A DNA stretch of 64,000 bases, taken from the NCBI GenBank assembly GCA_039720395.1, contig CM077832.1, forward strand, positions 29,313,763-29,377,762, given 5' to 3'. The stretch comes from Liquidambar formosana. Lineage: Eukaryota; Streptophyta; Magnoliopsida; Saxifragales; Altingiaceae. Position numbers and translations under genes: made by a program. The notes beneath the pieces are model-generated. The model was not told where the DNA came from. It did no database searches and saw only the letters and a list, made by a program, of their open reading frames with translations. Shown here in pieces: positions 11,451 through 22,000 of the stretch (position 1 is its first letter; every line of letters begins with the position of its first letter).

Positions 11451-11821
11451 ATTATTCCCCGGGGGGACTTGGTTTCACTGGCAATGCTACAAAGGCAGTT
11501 GGATGTGGACATCCCAGTGACTGGTCACACCCATCAGTTCAAAGCCTACAAACATGAGGACAGTCTGGTGTTGTTATAAATCCTGGATGTTCAGACTGAG
11601 GTCCTTGCTGCTCGTCTAGTAAAAAGAGCAGCAGAAGGGAAGCATTACATGCCCGCTATGCTTTTGCAATCTCGGTTAGACTTGCTTCAAATTGATGATT
11701 CTGAAGGGATACTTAAGGTTGATGCTACCTTGAGGCTCAGGCCATTGTGAACACCATACAAGCTATGGGAATTCCTCACCGGTGGGAGAATTGTGAAAAG
11801 TTTTTTCAAGAATCTCACTAG
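11451..11821 (+). pseudogene. Chimeric VPS29-gluconokinase fragment, copy 1
   Basis: After an intron end (TTTTGTAG) comes a stretch matching the middle of VPS29, the metallophosphoesterase-fold retromer subunit: [21 protein letters not shown], then KAYKHE. It begins at what is, from memory, a native VPS29 exon boundary (VIPWGD). The VPS29 match breaks off at about 11580. It joins a piece matching the C-terminal part of plant gluconokinase, which phosphorylates gluconate with ATP: EVLAARLVKRAAEGKH, then LDLLQIDDSEGILKVDATL. A stop codon lies at the join, and a one-base loss near 11735 (against copy 2) ends the frame at 11750. Neither catalytic domain is complete. Confidence 0.75.
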
Positions 11822-13398
11822 GCTATACCATTGTTTGGTTCCACAAGAACTAGATCCTGGTCATGGTTTTTGAAAGAAAACCTCCCGTACTATTGTTTTT
11901 GGAGCACAAGAAGACTGATACTCTCACTATATTTGGTAACTATGGAAGTTGATTTAGTGAAAGGTTATAGAGAAGTCCAACTTAGATCAAGTTTAGAGCA
12001 TATATATTAAATATTGCACTTACGTTAAATAAATTCTTCACTTCCCCATATAGAAGGATTTTTTATTTAGTTTTTGTGCGACATTGTTTCCAGAATATAG
12101 TTTGGATAGACATAATTCGTTCTTCCCTCTGGCATACATATGTCAACCAAAATAGCTCAATGCCAACTAAGCACCCACTCTCGATTTTATTTTTGGTCAA
12201 ATTTGAAGGAAAACTACTGCAGTTCTTGATGGAATTTGTTCCCCAGGCAGTAGGCTGCCTCATTCATTTACCTTCTGATATGCATTACTTAATTAAGTTG
12301 TTAGATTAATACCTAGGTTGATAGTTTTACAGGCGTTACATCCAGATAGTAATTTTTCTTGGTTTTATTAATTTTTCCAACAAATTATAACTACTTTGTT
12401 TGCACCATGGGAGACAGAGATGCTGAATGTCATGACGCATGGCATGAGGTCTATAAGTCTTACCCTTGTATATTTATGTTAAACCATTTACCAAGAGATT
12501 GAATTGTATATTGCATACATATTGGAAGAAGACTATTGTGTAATTGGGCACTGAATTTTGTCTAGAAATAAGGTGAAATCATCATCTTCGAGGAACTTGT
12601 GTCTATAAATGTAGATATATGCTTGTAGGTTGATGATTCTCATGTGGCAAACTTATACCTCTGCTTTAGAGGAAAGATTCTGCTTTCAGCATTGGATAAG
12701 GAAACATAGCCAAACAGCAACTTGACATAGAATCACTTGTTCTAGTGATGTCGGGGCTACTTGTTATTTTAGTTATGTCTTGGCAAATTGGTTATTTCAA
12801 ACTCTTCTTTCTTTCCCTTTTTTGGTTCAATTGGAGGGGTTCAAATCCCTAACCTATCCTAATTCTACCCCTTACCCCACCCTCCCTCAGAACTAGACTA
12901 GACCTAGTGCTTCAAACTCTTCTTTCTTTAACTGAATAGTATGTCATACTACCAGGAATATATCAGGGTTTTTGACAGGTTCACATATAATTAAGACATT
13001 TCAGACTGATTTAGCAATGTCGCCTTATTCTTGCTCAGGATATATCATGTATATTTCCCTGTCTTGCCCTTGATTTTCTCTAGTCATGCTAATGTGTAGA
13101 TCCTATGCATCTGAACCCAATAATCTAACAAGCTCAAATATCTGTTATTCCAAGATTTAACTTAATTTGACCAAAGTAATCTTATCCAATATATATGCTA
13201 CTCCCCCATTGCCCTACTCGTTCAAAAATACAGAGTGGGGGAAAAGAGAGTAAATTTTGTCAGCAGGAGTCACTAAGGGATCAAACTAATAGACAAAAAA
13301 ATTTAAAAACCTAAACTTTCTAGAGAGTAAATTTTGTCAGTGGGAGTCACTAAGGGATTAAACCTAATAAAACATATTTAAAAATCCGACTTTTTAGA
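11822..13398. other. Intergenic, no gene
   Basis: Collinear with copy 2 (44585-46295). The two facing genes converge here. No coding sequence is visible. Confidence 0.5.
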
Positions 13399-14042
13399 TT
13401 AATTGTGGCTCATTAAAATTTCCTTGCAGATCTGATCAAGTACTGAAAGGAACTCCTTCAATGCTATGAAGATTTTGAATGGATGAGCTTCCTCCTCAGC
13501 TGGGTTTTCATTGAAATGCTCAATTATCTCCTTCACTAGAGAAAGGGCAGAACTCTCTTGGGCTTGAATCCTTGCAATCTCCTCCTCAGCATTTTGCGTG
13601 AATCCCTTCATTGAATGTGAAAATTTTTTGCCGCTTTTGTCTAGCAGCATTGCTTCATTCCATCTCTTCACATCCTCAACATTCTTAATTCCCTTGAAAA
13701 GATCTGAGGCATAACTGCTAAGATCATTGAAATCAATGGTGGCAGCTTTCTTCACCTTGGTGAGCTCAGAACTGAGATTTGTAACAGCTTGCAGGTCAAG
13801 TTTCACACGCTTGCATGATGGACAGAAACGAGAACAAATATCCTTAACAGCCATATGCAACAGTGTAGACCTCTGATCAGTGGCCTTGATATTGATCAAC
13901 TCGAGGAGAGTGTCGAAGTTGCATGCATGGGCATCACCATGGCTTATCCCAGCCTTGAGCACAATATCTAAAAGCTTCAAGAATGTGCTATTGTTCCTCA
14001 GTTCCTTGCAGACTGCCTATAAAGGAAGAAAAAAAAGTATTA

Positions 14043-14084
<42 letters not shown>

Positions 14085-14970
14085 GAGAGCAGTCAATTAT
14101 GCATTTTTCACTTTGAGAAAATATATACCTGTACATTAAAGGACATACTAGAAAAATTGCTTCTCATTCATAGTAGTTTGATTACAACCAACTCATTAGT
14201 GGATTTTTATAGACAACAAGAAAGAATAACATGAAACTACATAATAATAAAATTACATAAAGAAGGAAATGAATCAAATTTTTCTGACTTCTAACCTCAA
14301 TCCTTGATATGCTCTATTTTGATTCATTTTCATAATCACTTTATTCCTTGACTATCATGTGTTGATTTATTTCCTCAATACTCCCTTTCAGATTTATGAA
14401 GATTTTAAATAAAAATGTTATTCAGTTTGATGCCGAATGATGAAAGATATATATCATTGTTGATGCAAATGAATACCATATGTAAATATATGGATACTTA
14501 TGGATTGATGGATTTATGCATACATTTATAATTAAAGCTGTGGTAAAAAGCTTCTACCAGAGTGTTTATTGGTACAACTTAAAATTTATTTGTAAGGTGC
14601 TATGTACCTTTCAAGTGATTGGAAAAGAGTTGTCAAACATAAACACCAACTAATCACATATGAATTAATCAACTTGGAAAATGAAATTACATGAAGAAAA
14701 AGAGAAGATATATGGATTTATTTACCTTTATACTTTCATACGATTTCATGAGGAACTCAACTTGAATATTGAAGTTGGTTATATAAAACAACACTTCTAT
14801 CCTCTTGAATGCGAAAGGAACACCCAGCAATGCCCTCAGAAACCTCTCAGCTGGATCAAGCTTTATGGGTGAATCATCTCTATATCCTTTGAATTTGCAT
14901 TCCTCCTCTTTATTTGGAGCGAACTTCAATAAACTTCCCAAAATCTTAACATCAAAAGCATTCGTGCTGC
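13399..14970 (-). pseudogene. Formin FH2-domain 3' fragment, copy 1
   Basis: Two exons with phase-matched GT-AG borders: 14970-14726 (LLKFAPNKEEECKFKGY, DDSPIKLDPAERFLRALL, VPFAFKRIEVLFYITNF) and 14016-13399 (KLLDIVLKAG, GDAHACNFDTLLEL, TLLHMAVKDI and onwards to CKEILMSHN and the stop). These are the central and C-terminal parts of a formin FH2 domain, which nucleates and caps actin filaments as a dimer. The usual NRMNVGTNR loop before GDAHA is mostly missing. Both exons are open, but the N-terminal half of FH2 and everything before it are absent from this copy; only copy 2 has the next upstream exon. It is therefore a truncated duplicate. Confidence 0.85.
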
Positions 14971-16007
14971 CTGTTAACAAGTAGAAAATATTTTACATTA
15001 ATGAATCCCTAACCTTTCAAAGACACAAATAAAATACCGATTAGTTTTCTACTTTCTTTTTGGTGCAAAGGCTATGGCTTATTTTTTAAAAATGGAATGA
15101 AATAAACTAAGAATTTATTATCTCTTGGATATGGCTTGCTTCACTAATATTAATTGTAATATTAATGCGCTATATTGTTAAAGGATTTGCAGCATACCCA
15201 GTCTATCTTGGAAATTAGATTGCAATCCAAAATGATTAACATGATAGTAGGTGAGTTGTCAAGAAAATATTTCCTAGTTTGCATGCTTCATATGGTGCAA
15301 AATGTGTGTCATGCAGTCATTAATAACATGCCCACAAAGTAAACAAGATATTATAGACTCTTGAATGAATCGGTTTGTAAGGAATAAGAGGTAAGAGAAA
15401 TTGAGGAGAAGATAAGAGAAAGTTTACTACAGGTAATCTTGCCATGTGTGCTAACATCCATTAACTAAACTATTGCATAGTAAAATGGTTCCAGTTAATG
15501 TACTTTAAGGACAAGGAAGAGAACCAAAAATAATTTGGGCTGATGAGATTTGAGATGATACATGATAGATTTAATTTAACGAATGTATGTTGTTGCCCTA
15601 GAGGCCTAGATATAGTGGAATGGCGAAAAATGATCTGTGTAGCCAACCCCAAAAATAATTTGCTATAAAACTGTTGGACTGAGTAGATTTTATTTTTTTT
15701 GAGATGAATTTTTTTATTTGTTCCATACAGGGGCATGTGTTTGAAAATCAAGGTAATTTAATTAAAGACCTAAGTGTCGTAAAACCATAATTAAAGGATG
15801 GAGAAAATAGAGGAAAGGCTAAAGAAAGAGTCATTGACAAACCCACAGCTAGCAGGTTTAGAGAATAAGTTTTCTGCTTAAATGAAATTTTAAATGCAAC
15901 CTAACTATAATGTTGAAATTTATATTATAAACACAAAGACCAAATTTGATTGAAAAAAGAAAAGAAAAAAAAAGCTGCTGAAATAAGAGAAAATAAAAAA
16001 GTAATGA
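14971..16007. other. Duplicon sequence without gene
   Basis: The part from about 15465 to 17613 occurs twice in copy 2 (from 48290 and again from 54352). No coding sequence was recognised. Confidence 0.5.
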
Positions 16008-16180
16008 CATGTTTGGATAAGGACTTTCTAGGCGGAATTTGTCTTTGAAATGGAATTGGTAAAATTCTTATAAGAAAATTCCTTATGAAAATTTTACAAA
16101 TTCCATTTTTCCTTATAAGAATTTTACTAATTCCATTTCAAAGACAAATTCCGCCTAAAAATTCATTATCCAAACATAGC
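16008..16180. mobile_element. Foldback MITE, copy 1
   Basis: Nearly the whole element is two long inverted arms of about 70-80 bp. The left arm starts CATGTTTGGATAAGG and includes GGCGGAATTTGTCTTTGAAA; the right arm carries the reverse complement and ends CCTTATCCAAACAT-like. Homologous copies are at 48863-49004 and 54908-55049, all at the same site of the duplicated sequence, so the insertion predates the duplication. Confidence 0.75.
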
Positions 16181-16568
16181 ATAAGTGTTTATGATAAATT
16201 GGTTGCCTATGAGCAAGCCATATATATAATCGTTAGGATGGTGATGATGTCTGCAGATAAAAATTTCCACTCGTTTCACAAAATGGCATGATCGTAACAT
16301 CTTTTGTTGGGGTCTTAAGTTACATATATATAGGAAAGAGAAATGAAGCCAAAAAAGAAGAGGAGAATTTTTTTTTTATAACCCTTAGTTCAGCCATAGG
16401 CATAAAGAGTTAAGCTTATCATATTCGATTGTTTCATGAGTATTAGTATGTAACTGCTAAAGAAGAGGATAAAAGGAGTTGCAATGAAGGCAGGACTAGA
16501 CATCTCTCACTAGTTTATACCTTAGCAGGTAGAATGGCCGGTGGATATATATATCAAATGAAATACAT

Positions 16569-16717
16569 GAGCAAGGATTCTCTCCATTGCAATGAAAGGT
16601 CCACTGAAATTTGAATTGTTCACACCATATGGGTCCCACATGTTTTGGTCGATCCCACATGGTATGAATAGTCTAGATTTCATTGGACTATCCATTAAAT
16701 AAAGAGAATCTCTTCCC
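16569..16717. mobile_element. Mutator-type MITE with 9-bp target duplication, copy 1
   Basis: A 149-bp insertion is flanked by the direct repeat GAAATACAT (16560-16568 and 16718-16726). Its ends form an imperfect inverted repeat (GAGCAAGGATTCTCTCC against GGGAAGAGATTCTCTTT). Copy 2a at 49392-49400 keeps the empty site with a single GAAATACAT, which proves the insertion. A 9-bp duplication points to the Mutator superfamily. Confidence 0.85.
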
Positions 16718-16726
16718 GAAATACAT

Positions 16727-17613
16727 ATTTAGACATTAATTCATTCCATTTGTATTTATAACTTTCAAACAAGAATTTATTGCAACTACTACATTAAAGG
16801 AAAACTAAATTTTTATTGGGAAAAAAATACACTACCTAAGAAGATTAATTTTATAATTATACTATAATAAAGAACAATAAATGAATGAGATACTTCAACA
16901 CAGTAAGTGGTGTCAAATTAAAGAAGTAAATGTTGAGTCTTTTTCCTTTTGAACTTAAAGAAAAGAGATTTAAATATCACATTAGTCAATAGGTAAATCC
17001 AATAAATTCATTCGGTATATCTAACAACACTCTTTAAATCAATCTCAATTTAGGCACATTTAGACTTTGGAAAGGATCTTTTGACTACAATCGAGTCTTT
17101 GACAAATTTTGTAACTTTTGCTTGGCAAAAATGTGGCCCACTGCACGGTTGAGGGTTAAGGCATCAATTTCAAAAGTGACCCAGTGGCATTAGCCCAAAT
17201 GGGGAAGTCCAACTAGAAGTACTCTGTATGAAATAATAGCAATTATTTTCCATATTTCATATAAAATCGACGAGGAATTACACATTGGTCTAGCTATGGG
17301 CACCTAATTACAAGTAGCAGTCATATGTAGTTAAATTAGTAGTCATTTATGTATTGATGTGTAATTATTTACCATAGCCAGACCAACATGTAATTTGTCC
17401 TAAAATCTTAGCAACTATATGCGTACTGTTCTAACTTCTGATGCACGTGTTATGGCTTATAGGAATAAATGCTCATGACTATTTAGTCCTCAAGGAGTTA
17501 GGAGAGGATTCCTTATCCCCATGCTAGTCCTGGCCATATATGGCTCTTGTTAATTACCACCCAATTTCCAATTATTGAGGATCATTTAACTATTTTTACA
17601 TCTTCATATTTTC
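16727..17613. other. End of duplicon copy 1, no gene
   Basis: Matches 57394-58233. No coding sequence was recognised. Confidence 0.5.
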
Positions 17614-18204
17614 ATGGGGCGTTTAGCCAGAAGTCTAATTTAGCAAATTGTTATGGGTGGGAGTCATAGTAAAAAAGTTTCTCAAGCTTCAAGTCCATTA
17701 GTTGACAAATGGACTAAAATGCCCCCAAAAAACACAGCGACTTTACTAAAATGACCTTCTCAGTTGGTATATACATCTTCCGTTTCAAAACGTTAACAAA
17801 TAAGAATCCCATGAAACACGGAACTCCCTTTGGCATCTCCCTCACAAATCTGTGATTTGTAATCTCGCAAAACACGTAATTGAATCTACTGCGAAGGAAA
17901 CTATACGACTACATCATTTTTCAATTTTAGGGCTTGAAGGTGGAATGTGTTGCTGCTATTACATTGTCGGTGGACAATCACCGAGTTCATATTTGGGGGA
18001 AATCCTCTTTCAAAGGGAAAATGGCCAAAAAACATGAGTTCTTCTTGAATAAATGCGTTTTTGTATGTAAAAGCTTGGAACTAGACCCAAAGATTCATTT
18101 TTTATGGATCGTAAATATGCTGATGATGTAACAGTTTTAGGGTTTTGAAATTTTTTTGCCAAAAATTTCAATCCTTGTCCTAAAAACCCATTTGTGTTTG
18201 TAAT

Positions 18205-18835
18205 GTGCTGAAAAATAGTTACTTTGTGAATTTGGTACAAGTTATTTGTACGATGGCTTCTTGTGCATCGGATGGTCCTTGTTTGGTTTATATTTGGTTT
18301 GATAAATTGGTGGTTAGTTATTGTTTGAGGAAAAATAGTTACTTTTTGAGTATTAGTTACTTTGTGCATATGATGGGGATTCTCTCGAAAACTAGTTGTG
18401 AAACTAATTTGTGTTGGCAAAACAGTTACTTTGTTTTTTTTGATACATGTGTTAGAAAATTGGCATTTGGTTTGGTATGTTTGATCTGTATTTGGTTGAT
18501 GAAAAATAGTTACTTTTTTTTTAGTATTAGTTACTTTGTGCATATTATCTTTATCAAAAAAAAAACTTTGTGCATATTGTAGTGGATGGTTATTGTCCTA
18601 AAAACCACTTTTGAAAGTAATACTATTTGTGAAATAGTTACTTTGTTTTTTTGGTACATGTTTTAGAACAGTGGTATCTAGTTTGGTATGTTTGATATGT
18701 AGTTGGTTGATGATACTGTTTGATTTGTATTTGGATCGATTTGAACTTGCTGTTGTAGAATATGTGTGTATGTTAAAAGTTAGTTGGTTAATTATGTAAG
18801 TTATTCTCATAGATAATGTAAAATAGTTACAAATG
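18205..18835 (+). repeat. Cluster of (A)TAGTTACTTTG motifs near the left MULE end
   Basis: About eight copies of AGTTACTTT(G/T) occur within 630 bp (near 18218, 18331, 18353, 18421, 18505, 18528, 18636 and 18822), several in the longer form GAAAAATAGTTACTTT. Related AGTTAC motifs recur at 26860-27700 and 30200-30480. Subterminal repeats can be transposase binding sites; that role is inferred. Confidence 0.6.
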
Positions 18836-19076
18836 TTATTATCTGTTTATAGATGCAGATAGATACATGCTTGTATCTTTGTTGGGTTATTGTATAATTT
18901 TGGATTCAAAATGTGATATGTCACTCAGTGATCTTCATCATCATATAACTGTTGGAGTTTATAGAAGTAACTGATTCCTTCCTCTGCATGTAGCTATGTG
19001 TCTCACATTTAGTTACATATTTGTGTAATGGTGGTTGACATGATCATATAACTGTTAGTATTTTTATATTGGACTC

Positions 19077-22000
19077 TTGTGCGGGCTAAAAGTCCCAAGA
19101 TACGTTTGTTATATGCGCTATCATGTTATGCATGGTGGACAAAGGATGTGCATTTTTTTTTTTTTTTTTTTCATAGAGATGGCTAAGAAAAAGCCATGTA
19201 TGTCAAAAGTTTGCAAGGTGGGAGATGCCTCCTCATTTGCAAAGAAAAAAATTCAGAAAGAAAAATAATTGGTTGCTACACAACGTACTCACAAAGGACA
19301 CCAGACGCAGTACAGGTCGAATTTCAGTGCGATATGTAAACTGATACAGAAGCTGAATTTGCGGACAGAGCTTTGTAGCATTGAAGAAAACACATTTTTG
19401 GTGCATTTTCAATGCTTTCATATAAAAAAAAAAGGTGACATCTCCCGCCGTGAGAAAGTGTGATAATTACGTGGTGGGGATTTTGAGATGTTTTGACTCG
19501 AAACTAAAGAAGTTTGTGATTGGTGGCAAACATGTACCACTTGCTATGGAGGATGTTATGATTATTTTTGGTATTCCCGTTGGCAATGAAGAAATGATAT
19601 TGAATCCAAGAAGCAATCCTCATTTGGGCTTTGTTTTGAGAAGATTAAACAGTTAAAAAAGAGTTGATAGACCTTTGATTGAACAACAAATAATGATAGC
19701 AGTTTAAGGGGATAGAGTTAAGGATTTTTAGGATGTAGCCAGGCTTATGATGCTACATTTGTGTGGAACTCTATTTTTTCCTATCTAGGGTCATACTATT
19801 GGGTGGAACCTCATCCACTATGTTGAAGATTTGGATAGAGTGCGGGATTACAGATGGCCTAAGGCGATATGGATGACATTGATGTTTTACATTGAGGAAA
19901 AGATCGGTAAACTTGAGAAAGTGAATGGTTGTGTAATGACATTGTTGTTAATTTTTTAACAGGTTACTTTAGTGTATGAATAATTTAGGATGACTAAGAT
20001 GTTGCATGTGTAACACTTTTAACATATGTTTACAATTTTTTTTTTTTTTTTTTTTTTTTTTTGCAGTATTGGTTGTGTGAACACTTGACAATCATAGAAC
20101 CATGTGGGGAGGACACATGTCCAAGGTTCATCAAATGGAACCTTGGGAAACTTTCCATGGCTTTGAAGGATAAAGCTATTCGATTAACACCACCAGATGA
20201 GGTAGTTATTTATCTAAAGAAGGAATTTATATTAGAAATGTTAAATAGTTTAATAGTTTAAGGGGAAAAACTTAACCCAAAAATCCACTCAGTCATCGAA
20301 ACGATACCAAATGAATTGTGAAAGTTCTTACCCTTTTTTTTTTTTTTTTTTTTTTTGTGTTATATTTATGTGTAGATAGTTATAACAGGATGGTAACTGT
20401 TTCATACAGGATGTGGTGTTTGTATGTTATGGTTAGTATCTAGTGTTTTGTTTGTTAAATTAAAATGTTAAATTTATTTATAGGTAAATTATGGGGAGTT
20501 GCAAATGTCTGAAGTAAAGGCAGCCTTGTTTAGGAATGATGGACAAATTGGTGAGTGTTGTAACAAAGGTGAAATGGGTGCTGACCAAATAGAAAAGGAG
20601 ATGAGCGCAAGTGGAGATCGTGAGAATATAAAGGAAAAAAACGAGGAAGACCACGAAAATAATGTAACTGAAGATGAGTGTCATACTGATACATATAGAC
20701 ATGAGGAAACTTTGTAGGTGCGGAGGATTTGATGAGTTGTCATTTGGATGGCAGATTAGGGATATTCTCCCTAAAATTAAGTTTGGATGATGATGCTGTG
20801 TATGGTGAAGAGAGCAAAATAGTGACTGAGTGTATACTAAATGAAAACTCAATTGGTAAGCAAGAAAAGAATGAACCTATTGTCATGTGGAAATTGAAAG
20901 ATGTTGTAAAGGTATTAAGAGGTTACGTAATTGAAATTATATGTCATAAAATAGTTACTTTACGTTATGGTCTTGTTAAAAGATGTGACATGTTTTTTAT
21001 TTCTATTTATTATAGTTTTACATGATATACTAATATGTAACTAAACTCAGGAAAATATATATACATTTTTTTTTTTTTTTTGTATAGGTAATGGAGGGTG
21101 AGATGGAGGATGAATGTTTGCATAATCAAATGGGGGCAGTGAAAGCCAGTGTCGAAAAGACAATTAGAGCTAAATACGAAAATAGGATTCAACATTTGGA
21201 GGCAATGCTTGCTACAATGCGTAATAAAGTTGGACAAAAGGATCAAGAAATATGCAATCTGCACGCTAGGATTGGGGTGCTTGATGATGAAATTATTTTG
21301 CACAAGGTTCATCAGGTTACTCAGTAATATAAAGATAGTGAGCCTCAGATGAAGGATATCAATTTGATTAAAGTTGAAGTGGAGGATAAAGGAAAGCATG
21401 ATGATATGTCACAATTGAAAATCAAATTGGCAAAGTTGGGTGCACATAATAGTTACCTTATAGCCAAGACTGCTGATGTTGCTAGTTTGAGAGCAGAAAT
21501 TGATCACAGGATTGAGATGCAAATGGAAAATAACTCTGTAATTGAAAGCTAGAAAGAAGTGGTGGAGCAGCTGAAAAAAAGGGAAGCAGAAAAATCCCTA
21601 AAAGTAAAAGAGGTATCACATGCGAAAACTGGTGAAGCTGAAAGGTTCGAATCCCTTGATAATGTGGTGCCAATTGATTGTGTTGAAAAGATGAATGGTC
21701 TATGATTACTCATTTGAAAGGGAAGACAAGGAAAGAAAAAAGGATAGTAGACTTCACATATCCAAATAGGAGAAATCCACCAAGAGTTGGAAGAACAAAA
21801 AATGGGGTGAAAATGGTATTACCAAGGCAATTTGCAAAAGAAAGCATGAAAGAGAAGAAAAAGTGTGAAGACAATGGTTTCGAGGATGTTGAATGTGTGT
21901 ATGATAAGGCACCCAAAGCTAAACCGATTAAAGGCTGCAAAAAACTGAGTAGTGTTGGTCAAGTCATGAATCCTGATGATTATGAGCTTTTGGAAAAGAT

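Larger units (their letters stand above)
5483..17613. repeat. Duplicon copy 1 (about 12.1 kb)
   Basis: This segment is collinear with 33474-58233 (copy 2) and its first 1.5 kb with 58418-59996 (copy 3). The gene order is MIR395(-), MIR395(+), F-box/LRR(-), signal-peptide/VPS29/gluconokinase(+), formin 3' exons(-). Similarity to copy 2 stops at about 17613 ('ttttcatgggg' against 'ttttcatacttt'), where the MULE-containing interval begins. Exons, introns and intergenic DNA are all duplicated, so this is a genomic tandem duplication and not retroposition. Confidence 0.92.

Noticed and set aside
18010..18543. 177-aa minus-strand ORF rich in KVTIF repeats
   Set aside because: It is the reverse translation of the AGTTAC motif cluster, an artefact of the repeats.
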